64,000 nt of DNA from Chrysaora quinquecirrha (Eukaryota; Cnidaria; Scyphozoa; Semaeostomeae; Pelagiidae). This document shows positions 32,690-43,212 of this stretch, in pieces (the first letter of the stretch is position 1; every line of letters begins with the position of its first letter). A model generated the notes under the pieces. The model saw only the letters and a program-made list of their open reading frames with translations. It was not told the DNA's origin and made no database searches. The translations under genes and the position numbers were made by a program. The DNA lies in contig JACTAT010000045.1 in the NCBI GenBank assembly GCA_014526335.1, positions 2,138,345 through 2,202,344 on the forward strand, in the 5' to 3' direction.

Positions 32690-32917
32690 TGTTTTGTTTT
32701 GCTGGGCCGGGCAGAAGAACACGTAGATTTAAAGACATTCTTTGAGTATATTATAATAATAAAATATTTAATTACGAAAAAGTTACAGGCCTACTTTGTT
32801 CCACTTATTCAACTCTCTCTACTTCGAGCACATGTTCAGAATATTGTAGACTGGGCCGAGCATGTTGATAAGAAGGGTAAAACCCGGAACGTTTGGCGCG
32901 CAGACCTCTTACCAACA
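32690..32917 (-). repeat. BEL 5' LTR
   Basis: 228 bp, same text as 26576-26803. Followed on the plus strand by the AATAC target duplication (32918-32922). Confidence 0.93.
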
Positions 32918-32922
32918 AATAC

Positions 32923-33005
32923 ACGAGGACTGAGATGCAGAGATGTATCCCTCAAGCAATGAATGAAGTCTCTATCTTTGTTGTTGTCTCTTCAAAGCTT
33001 TTACA
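32923..33005 (+). repeat. gypsy 3' LTR, right part
   Basis: Matches the last 83 bases of the gypsy 5' LTR and ends CTTTTACA. Together with 26515-26575 it restores 144 bp. Confidence 0.92.
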
Positions 33006-33235
33006 CGTTCGTTTTAGTGTTTGAGCAAACTTTTACGCTTTTAGTCCTTACGATGTTGATTTTATAGCAATTAAAAGTTAGAAGAGTGAAAAATGACTGA
33101 GTGTGTAAAATGTCACCCCGAGCGACTTTTCACGGTCAAATCCTTTATAGATTTTCAAACTTTTCGTCGCTATAAAATCAACATCGTAAGGACCAGAAGC
33201 GTAAAATTTGCGTCAACACCAAAATGAAGGTGCTG
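33006..33235. repeat. palindromic fold-back repeat
   Basis: The arm at 33031-33068 (TTTTACGCTTTTAGTCCTTA...) is the near-perfect complement of 33170-33207; only 2 of 38 positions differ. Weaker complementarity continues outward (TTCGTTTTAGTG against CACCAAAATGAA). The loop is about 100 bp. The gypsy element ends exactly at its left edge. Confidence 0.75.
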
Positions 33236-33861
33236 AATCTGAATCTGGGGTCAAAATTTTCGTGCGAACAAATTTTCGTAAATTTTGAAAACGAGGCTCT
33301 TAGTTGAAAAGGTATATAGCTGACGAGTGGATATAACAAAATATAGCTTACTTTCATACAAGCTTTTTCAATGATATCGCAAAATCTAAATCTGCAACGT
33401 CCTTCCATGCTATTGAATTCAAATAACATCCTAACTCTAGAAGAGAATGAGGAGTGTCAGTAAAGTAAGCATCAATTCAGAGGGTGGATCCATAGCCAGG
33501 CCAAGATATGAAAATATAACCCCATAAGCATATAAGCAGGGCATGGTCTTGGAAGAATCCCCAAAAGCTAGGGCAAAATTTTTTCAAAGCAATCCTGTAC
33601 AGAATACAATATGCACCATGGCGAAGAGAGAACTTTGTGCGCGATATTTTATGTGGTTATAACCAGTAGTCAATAACCCCCCTCGCCAGAACAACAATAC
33701 AACTCACATTTATATATATCGCTTGTTGCCTACGGGCTTCTTTACTAGTTTGAATGTTTGAGTTATCGCAAAAATGTTTTCGCTTTAGCGTTACGCGCTA
33801 GAAAAACCCTATTTAAAAGCATAATTTTGAGAAGTTTTGAAACAAGCCCTCTCTAAACCTA

Positions 33862-34297
33862 AGTCGCGGCTACACGTGCGACATTCTGCTTGAAATGGCG
33901 ACAGAACATGTTCAAATATTGTCGCTGCGACCGTAAAAACTAACAGTCGCACGTGTAGCCAAGGATATATATTCGAACATAATGTTCTGCGACCTTAGAA
34001 AATTCAGTCGCAGAACATTGCTTTGATTGAACTTTTTGCGACATGTTTTTGCTTGTCGCCAGTACTGTCGCAACGTATAGCCGGTCTTTTTTTAATTGGC
34101 GATTGAATTGTTTTCGCGCCTTTTCCTGGAAATTTGCTAGGACCCATTCTTCTTATCACGAAAGTTGATTGTCGCAGAACTTCTGTCGCTGCGTTTTTGT
34201 CGCAGCGTGTAGCCACCTCAAGATTTCTAAGGACAGGACATTTTCAGGTGTGTCGCATCGCCAGAAAAGGTGAAAAGTTGCACGTGTAGCCGCGTCT
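33862..34297. mobile_element. MITE, word GTCGCA
   Basis: Inverted ends AGTCGCGGCTACACGTGCG and, on the other strand, AGACGCGGCTACACGTGC. The interior repeats GTCGCAGAAC/TGTCGC-type words in both orientations about ten times. Flanks CTA and TTA are a near-match to a 3 bp duplication. No coding capacity. Confidence 0.7.
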
Positions 34298-34445
34298 TTA
34301 GCCCTTTCCCCATGATAAGCCAGGCTTATGTAGACATTGTACACAGTCAGAAATAGTTGCCGAATGCTAATCGGCCATTGTCTGGAACTAATTTACGCAC
34401 CCGACCTGTCGACATAGGCGCTCTGGCACCTAGTTAAGCCCCTTA

Positions 34446-34765
34446 GGCCCTGGCCAAACGATCACACATTGTTGGTCCAATATTGTAAATTCGCTTTACG
34501 ACAAATGTTTGACAGTTTGGCCACGTCCAAAAACAAAGTTGTCCAAAATTTTTGAACAAGGAAGCCTCTGCTAATGCGCAAGCACGAACGTCTTGTTGTT
34601 AAAAAATGTTGCTAGGTGCCAAAATGTTGCAAGTTGTTGAAACATAAAAACAACAAAAGAAATGTTTGACAAGCAATGTTGGAAAGGCGGCCAAACGATC
34701 AAACATTGCTTGACAAGCCAATTTCAAATGTTTGATCAACAATGTTTGATCGTATGGCCCAGGCC
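34446..34765. mobile_element. MITE, word CAAACATTG
   Basis: Ends GGCCCTGGCCAAACGATC and (other strand) GGCCTGGGCCATACGATC. The interior repeats AAACATTG/CAATGTTTGA and ATGTTTGAC. Flanks are TTA left and TAA right. Related to the copy ending at 38630. Confidence 0.7.
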
Positions 34766-35011
34766 TAAGTTGAGTTTAAAGACTCAGGAATTCTATTCTA
34801 CTCTATGCTATTCTATGATTTATTTAATGTTAGTTTAACAATAGTGATGTGACACTAATTTACACTAACATGAAGCAACTCCAGAGATTGCATTAGGTCA
34901 TTATTTGTTGCAAAAGGAGCAAGTGCATTTGTTACTAAGAAATGAAATACGTCTCAGGGTACATAACAGAGCTGACTAAATTAGCCTTTAAACTACATTT
35001 TGATTAACCTT

Positions 35012-35942
35012 ACACGCTTTTTCTTATAAAGAACCACTTTATTAAGACAGTCCATTTAAAGAACCTAAGGAATGTGTCAATTTTAAATGTTTTTATCACT
35101 GCAAAAATAAAGGACAAAGAACTAGGAAGCCAGCAACCTCGGCCCCCAGTCTCCAAAACGAATTTCCTCGAATCTCAACCGTCAAATCGATTTTGGCCCT
35201 GGCACCGGCCACAAGATCTGCCAAAATACTGGCAATTTTGGCCTAGGCATAAAAACAAGATGTAGATTTCGAAAGCAGATCTTCTTAGAAAGGAAATGCA
35301 AAGAATTTCATTGATAACTGTCAGGCAAGATATAATATCTCATGTAGCATCATTTTTTGGTTTTTTCACGTTTTTCACATAGTACTTTTCGGCCTATTTT
35401 GGTGTGAAATTTTGAAGAAACTGTGACGTCACTTAAAATTTCTATTGTTTGAAGAGCCAATCAAATTGCGAATAGACAAGGCCAATACCAGGGTCGAATA
35501 TGGACAGCGGGGTTTCACGTAGAGGCCTATTCACCCTGGGGACGAAGTTTGGAAGCCAGCTCCATTCATGTGCATTCAAAACTCTGGTTCCAAGCCCTAG
35601 CTATACGAAGATACGAGTTAAGACTACATCAGACGATATCATCGGAACGGAAATGCTTCTTCTTGATCGAAATTGTACTACTTATATTAAACTTCTTTCC
35701 TGGATTCGTTGTATTTTTGACCTTGTTTTCTTGCCACAATTAGAAGAAAAATTAGGAATTTCTATATTTTTTCATGCGTCTGTGCTATGCACGGTACTAA
35801 ATATGCAGTTAAGATTAAGGAACTATCTAGGAACTTTCGGTACAACAATTTGATCAAAAGAGGTCTAAAATAAGGGCCTTTTTGAGCTAGGCAATTTTTC
35901 AACTAGTCCTTGAGCAAGATTCTTTATAAAAAAAGCGCGTGT
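35012..35942. mobile_element. TA-type MITE, word AAGAAC/AAGGAAC, with nested repeat
   Basis: Left TA then CACGCTTTTTCTTATAAAGA; right TTCTTTATAAAAAAAGCGCG then TGTA. AAAGAACC (35030, 35060) and AAGGAACT (35818, 35831) recur inside. The 35124-35557 repeat is inserted in it. Confidence 0.55.
35124..35557. mobile_element. non-autonomous element, copy A (GCAACCTCG ends)
   Basis: About 430 bp, with the inverted counterpart at 49652-50081. Shared features are ends GCAACCTCG...CCCAGG, AATCGATTTTGGCCCTGGC, and AATTTCATTGATAACTGT. The ends read GTAGCCTGCAACCTCGTCC in the other copy. No ORF of a transposase. Confidence 0.6.
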
Positions 35943-36011
35943 ACTACACGTTTTATTGGCCATTAAGCGACTAAAGTTCTGTCAGAGAAGCGAAAGACAA
36001 CAAAATTGTAC

Positions 36012-36343
36012 CTTTCATGTCGCATTTTCTTGATAATAGCTGCTGCAACATCATCATTATCTCCAATTATTGCATATTCCAACGGCAGTCTTGCAATATC
36101 CGGACCACTTAGACTGTTCACATAAACCAAACCAGGAAAATGCCTTATCAACTCTACAGTCATGACATACAACTTTTGCTCTGCTGCGATGTGGAGGAGC
36201 GTTTTCTTTGTATAATCAAATTCAGTCAAGATGTATGGATTTAGGCCACCATATTTGCATTTGTGTTTGAGCTTGGGTTTCGTGCAAATGCACAACTTAT
36301 CGACACATTCTTTTTCAATCAAGATCATAGCCAATCTTGCAAG
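36012..36343 (-). CDS. ankyrin-like gene, exon 3
   Basis: 332 nt between a TTTTTTCAG acceptor (complement from 36344) and a GTACAA donor (complement 36011). It encodes LARLAMILIEKECVDKLCIC, then KKTLLHIAAEQKLYVMTVEL, IRHFPGLVYVN and RLPLEYAIIGDNDDVAAAII. TLLHIAAE and LPLEYAI are ankyrin-repeat signatures. The style resembles ankyrin regions that precede TRP-like channels in invertebrates, but no membrane segments are in the window, so that is only a possibility. It ends in phase 2. Confidence 0.65.
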
Positions 36344-36449
36344 CTGAAAAAACCGAAACGCCATATTAATTTGAGTAGGTGTTAATGTCCGAATTAAATA
36401 AAACCATTTAAAATTGCGATAAACAGCGAAAACATTTTCCGGCATACTG

Positions 36450-36500
36450 AAAAGCTTTTTTCGTCTGACACTCATCAGAGAATAAACCTCAGAAACAGAC
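36450..36500 (-). repeat. dispersed repeat with hammerhead-like core (copy 2)
   Basis: Minus strand: TCTCTGATGAGTGTCAGACG followed by AAAAAAGC. CTGATGA and GAAA are in hammerhead order; the element sits in the intron just upstream of ankyrin-like exon 3. See copies at 18795 and 45680. Confidence 0.45.
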
Positions 36501-36619
36501 TGAAACAATAAACTAAGGTAGAATTTACACCCAGGTGCGGCTCGAAATGCACCAATCAGAAGGAAAAGCTGAATTGGCAATTTGTTTTTTAAACACCAAG
36601 CAGCTTTTGGCGGGAAGAA

Positions 36620-37849
36620 CAATGAAACTTAACTGAAGAGTCCAAGTGAGAAAAGGAACTCTTTCTGTCTACAGACAACCGGCTTATTAGACAGAACTGT
36701 CTTAAGCGACAGAAAGAGTTCGTGCGAGACGTGCGGATTGCAATGTCTCGCCAAAATGCTGGCACAACATTTTGTCCAAAACGGATAATTGAAGTAGGGC
36801 TTTGTCTGAAGCTAAGCAATTATAGTCCGCCATCACCATCTCTTTTTAGGTTCTTGTATCTTCTACCCGAAGTTCCTGCACCGGTTCTGCATAAAAAACC
36901 TTCTTCCTCCCTCTTTTAATCTTATTCCATGTTGGACCACGATTTTTTAATTCTTCTTCATCAAGCAAGAGAGCGATCAAAAAACATCCGGCAGCTTCCT
37001 TGGTTGCAAAACATCAATTATAGATTATGTCAGCAACCCCAAAACATCGAAATGTTATGATAGTATGGCAAACCGTGCAAACGTGTTGGCGAATTTCAGG
37101 TAACATGTTGGCCAACTTGGCACGCCCGCCTAAAGTCTCTCAGAAAATTAAGCTACTTTTGTTCCACAGAAAGCAATTACAGTCCGTCCTCTTCATCTAT
37201 TTTTAGGTTCTTGTTACTTCTAACCGAAGTTTCTGCACCAGATCTGCATACAGACCTTCTTCCCCCCTCCCATTAATCGGATTTTGAGTTGGACAATGAG
37301 CGGCCAATAGATCTTTTCAAGGAGGCCTGGGTCGGCAAGACATATTTCTGGAAAATGGATAGACATTCCCAGTCAGGGAATCCTCTCCGCGTGCAACAAC
37401 ATGAATTACGGCCGTTTCAGGAGAGATACATAATAATGAGCAAAGGAATCTGCGACTGTGAATGTTGAAAATATCTGCAGGAATTCAGGAAACACGATGT
37501 AAGCAACTCACAAACAAGAAAATACCGCATTAAATGCCTCCTTGAGCTGATATAGTTGGACTTGAACCCTTTCTTTCACTCTATTCCAATTAAACGTGAA
37601 TTTGAAGTAAAATTTGCTGCACTACCTCTCCTGCAACAACCGTAATTCAAGTTGTTGCACTCGGAGAGGATTCCCTGAATGGAAATGACTACCATTCTCC
37701 AGAAAAATGTCGTGCCTACTTAGACTTCTTTATATGCGCCTGCTTTCATATTAACCGTGCTTTAAAGCGATTAAAAACTTTCGAGATGATAACAATGGCC
37801 TACATTATAACAGGAAGAAACTCTATTGTGCTCACAGTAAATAACTCAC
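36620..37849. other. intronic stretch
   Basis: No exon found. AATTATAGTCCGCCATCACCAT (36819) and AATTACAGTCCGTCCTCTTC (37167), each followed by TTTTTAGGTTCTTGT and a CTTCTTCC tract, form a diverged direct duplication about 350 bp apart. GCAACAACATGAATTACGGC (37393) has an inverted partner near 37626. Confidence 0.4.
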
Positions 37850-38080
37850 CTGACTCTCAAAATTAGGCCTAAGTTTCTCTCGGTCTTCTTGCCTGGTTTT
37901 TAGATTGAAATTTTCAAGCCAATCTTTCATCATGGCAACCACCGGGTCTCTTCCTGATCCAGAATGTTTTTTCTCAATTCTTTCTGCTCTTATTTCATCC
38001 ATACTCCTACTCCAAAGTCGCCCAGTTTTAGCACCACTCTGCTCTGCCTCCTTGACTTTCTGTTCATATCTGTTATGTAC
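37850..38080 (-). CDS. ankyrin-like gene, exon 2
   Basis: 77 codons, phase 0 at both edges, between a TAG acceptor and a GTGAGT donor. Charged, helical: VHNRYEQKVKEAEQSGAKTG, then MDEIRAERIEKKHSGSG and MMKDWLENFNLKTRQEDR. It joins in frame to exon 1 (WKL|VHN) and exon 3 (ESQ|LAR). Confidence 0.6.
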
Positions 38081-38194
38081 CTACATTGATGAAAAACCAG
38101 AATTATGATGTTGTCTTGGTATGACATTTCACTTATACGTTATATTTGCCTGTATTTGTTAGATTTGTGGATCGCGAAAGCTTTTAAGTATCAA

Positions 38195-38630
38195 AGGGTC
38201 TGTTCGCACTTTCGTTTTAGCGTAGCGTAATTGTCAAGCAAAATATTTGACCGTTTGGCCAGTCCAAAAACATTGCTCGTCCAACATTTTTTGTGTGCGT
38301 CAAGCAAAAAATGTTTTTGAACTTTGTCAAAAACATCACGCCACAAATTTTGCTTTTTTGCTTGTCAAGCAATGTTTGATCATTTGGCCGCCTTTCAAAC
38401 ATTTCTTGTCAAACATTTCTTTTCTTTGACAAATTGCAACAACTTGCAACATCTCACCACCTAGCAACATTTCTTAGCAACAAGGCGTTCGTGCTTGTGC
38501 ATTAGCAATAACATCGTTGTTGGAAAGCAATTTTTTTGGACGTGGCCAAACGGTCAAACATTGTTTGTCCAATATTTCAAAGCAAATTTGAAATGTTGCA
38601 CCAACAATGTTTGATTGTCTAGCTAGGGCC
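38195..38630. mobile_element. MITE, word CAAACATT (related to 34446-34765)
   Basis: Right end (other strand) GGCCCTAGCTAGACAATC, then TAA. Inside, TCAAGCAAAATATTTGAC, CAAACATT and TTGGCCAC/TGGCCAAACGGTC repeat as in the 34.4 kb copy. The left edge (GGGTCTGTTCGCACTTTCG) looks like another element's end, so boundaries are approximate. Confidence 0.55.
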
Positions 38631-38639
38631 TAAATAATG

Positions 38640-39079
38640 ATATGTGAAGCAGGGTAGCAGATCGTCGGTTAGTTTTGCCCCAGAAAGACCCTAGTCCGTT
38701 GCTGTTTTCTTATTGTCTATTTTGAACATGTCTTTCATGCTATTTCTCTAGTGTTATGACAGCCTTGAACGAACCTTCAATCTAAATATGATCGCCGATG
38801 GTTGGGAAGGACGTTCTCATAACATAAACTTCACGAAACATTCTGTTGATGAATCGGCGATGCTCGCACTAATCAGTGGTGTAGAGCTGGAAAAATAACT
38901 AGAGGGGCTCTACTTCAGTAAATAATGAACACAAACTTTAACTATCTAATGATATGCGCCGAAGGCACACAGTGAACCTGAGGTGTGGCCATCAAGGGGC
39001 GTCTGGGGTTGGCTCTGCCAGAAAATGTTTCAAAATACACCTCCAGATTGGCTTAAACTGTATCTCCACTTTGTCCTTT
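38640..39079. other. intronic stretch
   Basis: No gene or repeat arm recognised. Confidence 0.3.
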
Positions 39080-39080
39080 T

Positions 39081-39412
39081 GGCCACCGGAACGGGAACGG
39101 GAACGGGAAAATAATCACGTGAGCACGCGCACTTTTCTCATCACATTTTTGCACGGGAACACTTTCCTGTCCGTTTTGTCCCGTAACGAAACGGACAGGA
39201 AAATAAAGTACCAATAAAAATGCTATTTTTTCAAACGCATCAAGCGCGGCAAATGTAAATTTCAGTTGACGTGATGATGCACTTGTTGAAAGTTCTAGGT
39301 ATCCGATTGCTTTTGTCCTGTGCACTTTTTCTGAAGAAACAAACTGGAAATCAATTTTTCCCGGTACTTGTTCCCATTTCCCATTCCCGTTCCCGTGCCT
39401 ATTCCCGTTAAC
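39081..39412. mobile_element. fold-back MITE, word GGGAACG
   Basis: Left end carries CGGAACGGGAACGGGAAC, right end CATTCCCGTTCCCGTG then ATTCCCG, i.e. the same word inverted. CACGGGAACA and CCGTTTTGTCCCGTAACG lie between. The duplication at the ends was not resolved. Confidence 0.5.
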
Positions 39413-40559
39413 ATCGAAAAACAGATAAGTTGAAATCCAGCTTTAGAGGGCTGTTTTTGACGATTTACAATATGTACCTTATTCGATTATCCTAAATCTC
39501 GTTTATACAGACTTCGCTTATCTGGTCGTTTAAAGATTTTTAACTATGAAATGATTATTTGCCAAATATTCTACTTTTCTTTGCAAAAGCCACTCTACCA
39601 TCAAAATGCCTCGCGATTGAAATCACAAAATCACTCCAGAACCTCAACTACTATATAGTTGAAGTGATTTGCCCCTGTCTAGAAATGGTTTGCAGGAGCT
39701 GACTGCTGAGTAATAGTGGGCTGAGCCCCCCCCCCCGTGAGTTGTGTAATAATGTTGATCTGATGGCAATGCAAGAGAGAGTCACTCTATGATGAGATCC
39801 AGAAGTAGAGTTCATAAATTCCCCAGTATGTGTCATCCAATAAATGCTCATCGTTACTTGATACATAGGAACATGCAGAAACTTTGATGGCCCCCTAAAA
39901 TTTGGTTTTTTAACTCCCCCCTGAATCACATCAAAATTTTTTGTGACCCTGCATGACTTCCTCCGGCCCCCACCCGGCGCCGGGATTAATGACTGGTCCC
40001 TTAGCAAAGATGAAACATTTTATTGAAGATTTTCTCTTCTTCACCTTTCCTTTGCATTGCTTCACCCTCTTCATCTCTATCTCTTTGTTATTTTCGTCAA
40101 CAAAATACAATAATGCGCTTGAACACAAAGCTTGAACACAAAATACAAAGCTTGGGGCTCGCAGTGGTATAGTAAAATAATTAAATCAATAAACGAACAA
40201 TCAAAATCGGTTGAAAGAAAGAAAACGCACCCATTCAACCGAGACCAACATTTCATCACAATAAATTGTGAGAAAAAATCGAAAATTCGAAAACAATAAG
40301 TATTTTTTATTTCAAATTTTTTATACTTTTCATATGCTTAGTATGAAAATTTCTCCTCATCTAGAAAAGTTTTAAAAAGTTGGGAGTTTGAAGCTTGGAG
40401 TTGGAGCCGACAAGCTTTTTTACCGCGAACGAGATGTTCAGTAATGGGCCTAAGCAGAAGCAGCACAAGCCGGTGCAACAAACGTTTACTGGAGCACACA
40501 CCCACAAGTCAAAGCAAGCAAAATCGATATAATTACTTAGTTCACTATATATATCTTAC
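39413..40559. other. intronic stretch
   Basis: A C10 run at 39727-39736 and low-complexity text. Several 60-118 codon open frames have no recognisable domain. Confidence 0.3.
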
Positions 40560-40676
40560 CAATTTCCAAAATTCATGGTCGTACGGGCTTTCAAAATCTT
40601 CATCACTAACTATTAACTGCAAAGTTTCTTCGTTCTTTGGAGCGTCTGTTTCATCCATACTTCCATACCCAAACAT
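40560..40676 (-). CDS. ankyrin-like gene, exon 1 (start codon)
   Basis: 39 codons from ATG (complement 40674-40676) to a GTAAGA donor (complement 40554-40559). Encodes MFGYGSMDETDAPKNEETLQ and an acidic tail ending DHEFWKL. It joins in phase 0 to exon 2 at 38080. The exon lies within the expected path of alpha-actinin on the same strand, so either this gene is nested or the scaffold is misjoined at 43213-43712. Confidence 0.55.
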
Positions 40677-40877
40677 CGTTCCCGTTCGCTGCTTGCAGAC
40701 GGCTTGAGATTTTTCTATTCTATTTCTCTATAAGGATTAAAAGTAAAAGCCCATGATAATAGTATAAATTCAAAAGCCAAAATGGAAAGCCAAAAGAGCA
40801 GGAAACAGAACTCGAATCTTTTCGGGGTCTTTTCTGCCTTCCTGTCTGTGCGCTGACCAGACCAGGCAGACCTTGTA

Positions 40878-41204
40878 GTCCGATAGTGAAAGGGGGAGTA
40901 TCACCACCCAGCTAGGGAGTTTGCGAGACAAGTTGAACTTGGTCAATTCGGGGGCGTAGATTCCAAATTTTGATGCTATTCAGTCATATCATTACCATAT
41001 CATTACAGTTATCTCGGCGTTTTGTTGTATCCTAAGCGTTATCATCGTATGCCCCCATAACTCGTAAACGCCCTCTTCTCTAACAATATGACTGAATAGC
41101 ATCGAAAGTTGGAATCAAATCTCCCAAATTGACCAAGTGCAACTAGTCTCGAAAGCTCCCTTGTCCCTCGCTGGGTGGTGATACTCCCCCTTCCACTATC
41201 GGAT
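40878..41204. mobile_element. fold-back MITE with TA duplication
   Basis: Ends GTCCGATAGTGAAAGGGGG and (other strand) ATCCGATAGTGGAAGGGGG, flanked by TA on both sides. The arms are about 115 bp each (AGTATCACCACCCAGC, TTGACCAAGT) with a ~100 bp centre. Non-coding. Confidence 0.75.
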
Positions 41205-41359
41205 TATTATGTTGTTTTTTGCCCCCACGATACGATACAGTGATTTTCCCACCTTTTGAGTGACGACGAGCATGCTGTGGAACATGGAGAGAGGGGTTCC
41301 GCACCATTGTTCCGCACCAAGAATTGTGGTAAAACTAAGCATTTCTGTCATGTAGTACC

Positions 41360-41680
41360 ATGGCGACGAACCTGAGCATTGTGGGACAGAACATTAGTGA
41401 CACCGTCGAAGTAAACATCAGCAATTCAGCCGCGCCGATGCCAGCGAAAAGGCGAAATTTGCGTGAAAACTAAAAGATTTCTAAAGGATCTCTGCAAAAA
41501 CAATGGGATTTCCAGCAAAGGTTAACGAGGTTTCCGAACAGGCCTCTCGGTGGTACGGAGTTCAGGAGGCAATGCCATCATTCCTTTAATTTTCAACGAC
41601 AAGTCACGATTCCGAGGTAACCCAAGTCATTAATGTCACACCTTTCAAGGTCTCTTTTAGTTGGGCAACGCCCTAATCAA
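41360..41680 (+). other. stretch with a small open frame
   Basis: A 37-codon frame starts at the ATG near 41360 (MATNLSIVGQNISDTVEVNI). It is too short to judge and matches nothing I know. Confidence 0.2.
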
Positions 41681-41804
41681 TCAATTCTGTGCTTCGCTTT
41701 TGCATATCCCTCAAAAATCAGGGTTTCACAGAGATGTTGTCACACAAATCAGAGTCTTATATGGCATTATGGCTATGGCATCTTGCACTAGTTATCACTG
41801 GAGA

Positions 41805-42049
41805 GTGGTGGTGTGGCCGAGTGGTCAAGGCGTTCGGCTCACGATCGCAAGGTCGTGGGTTCGAATCTCGTCGGGACCACTTTTCAAGAGTCAAGTCAGC
41901 TGTCCATCCTTCCGAGGTCGGTAAATGAGTACCCAGGGTATTCGTTCTAGAATATCAGTCTGGGGGCACAAGTTGCAGGTCCACATCAGCTGTATAGCTG
42001 CCAGAACCCCTGACCTGCATTAACAAATAAAGATTGCTTGCTTGCTTGG
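41805..42049 (+). repeat. tRNA-derived SINE
   Basis: A tRNA-like head with A box TGGCCGAGTGG (41814-41824) and B box GGTTCGAATC (41858-41867) in Leu/Ser-type context. Stem pairing is imperfect, so it is not a working tRNA gene. A ~130 bp body and a TTGCTTGCTTGCTTG-type tail ending near 42048 complete the SINE. Confidence 0.8.
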
Positions 42050-42372
42050 AGGTCGTGAAGTAATGTGGACAGTTGTGATCATAGTATACACTACAGGGTT
42101 ATCATCAGTACAGAGGATGATGCTAAAGTATTGTGGAAGGTTATCATCTGTACAGTGGAGGGTTATCATTTGTAGTAGGAACAGCTACTTCATGTAAATG
42201 CAATGTATGTCTTCTTGCACGTTATGATCTTTCTACGCCTTCTATCTAGTTACGCTAATAGATGTACTACATAATATAACTAATAGTCATATAAAAATTT
42301 GTATGTACAGTTTCTAACTGCGCAATAAATCATGTGACTTGTAAATACTATAACAAGAAACTCTGTAAATAA

Positions 42373-42645
42373 TCAGTCAGGCAGTCAGTCAGTCAGTCAG
42401 TCAGTCAGTCAGTCAGTCAGTCAGTCAGTCAGTCAGTCAGTCAGTCAGTCAGTCAGTCAGTCAGTCAGTCAGTCAGTCAGTCAGTCAGTCAGTCAGTCAG
42501 TCAGTCAGTCAGTCAGTCAGTCAGTCAGTCAGTCAGTCAGTCAGTCAGTCAGGCTGTCAGTCAGTCAGTCAGTCAGTCAGTCAGTCAGTCAGTCAGTTAG
42601 TCAGTCAGGCAGTCAGTCAATCACTCAGTCAGTCAGTCAGTCAGT
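42373..42645. repeat. (CAGT)n microsatellite
   Basis: About 270 bp of the tetranucleotide CAGT/AGTC with a few interruptions (GGCAG at 42380, GGCTG at 42552, CAATCACT near 42620), which cluster at the ends; the core is nearly pure. Confidence 0.97.
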
Positions 42646-43212
42646 GTAAAGTCACCTTGAATGACAAGATGGAGATCGTCTCTCAAATTTCACCTGACTC
42701 CGTGTGTTCTCTGCGCACACGTAAAACTAAAGCAACAAAGATCCTTGCACTTCGAACGATCCCGATAACATCATCAATACATTAGAGGGGATTATCGTCA
42801 GTAACGTGGAGGGTTATTAACAGCAAAGTTTATATGGTGGAGGGCTATTAATAATAGCTCATTATCAGTAACGTGAAGGGTTATCCTTAGCAGCATGGGG
42901 GATTATAATCAGTACAGTGGAGCGGATTGGCTGGTATCGATAAAGCAAGTCTGAAAGCTGATTCATGATACTGAGCAACCAAAATAATAAATATTGTTGA
43001 GGATATCTGACGTTTGGACCACACGTTGTCACCTCGAAATCATATAGATGGTATGGAATTTTCAATGCCAACCAATAATCACGTAGTGCCATCGTACGTC
43101 CCTGAATCTAACAATAACTGCTAAATAAGTACACACAACATGCTACTATCGCTGGAAGAAGTATCGTACGAGTTACACAAACATAAAAGCTGGTAATTAG
43201 CAACAGAAAGCA

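Larger units (their letters stand above)
26576..32917 (-). mobile_element. full-length BEL/Pao retrotransposon inside the gypsy LTR
   Basis: 6342 bp on the minus strand with 228 bp LTRs that look identical, flanked by AATAC at 26571-26575 and 32918-32922. The order is gag with DUF1759, protease, RT, RNase H, integrase, then the DUF5641-like tail, the BEL/Pao arrangement. The primer site and polypurine tract are both recognisable. Three frameshifts interrupt the coding region. No envelope-like gene follows the integrase. Confidence 0.95.
21960..33005 (+). mobile_element. Ty3/gypsy LTR retrotransposon carrying a BEL insertion
   Basis: Domain order gag, protease, RT, RNase H, integrase with the integrase last is the Ty3/gypsy order. 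Two 144 bp LTRs flank it: 21960-22103, and a split copy at 26515-26575 plus 32923-33005. The copies look identical base for base, pointing to a recent insertion. Without the nested BEL element it is about 4.7 kb. The flanks (CCACG left, CGTTC right) show no clean target duplication. Confidence 0.93.

Noticed and set aside
21960..33005. Endogenous retrovirus with envelope
   Set aside because: No envelope-type ORF follows either integrase; both are ordinary LTR retrotransposons as far as can be seen.
34446..34765. tRNA or snRNA-like hairpin
   Set aside because: The inverted symmetry is explained by MITE termini with repeated words.
41805..41880. Functional tRNA-Leu/Ser or Val gene
   Set aside because: A and B boxes are good but acceptor and anticodon stems have several mismatches, and a SINE body and tail follow.
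42373..42645. CRISPR-like or regulatory array
   Set aside because: The unit is a plain tetranucleotide with no spacers, i.e. a microsatellite.
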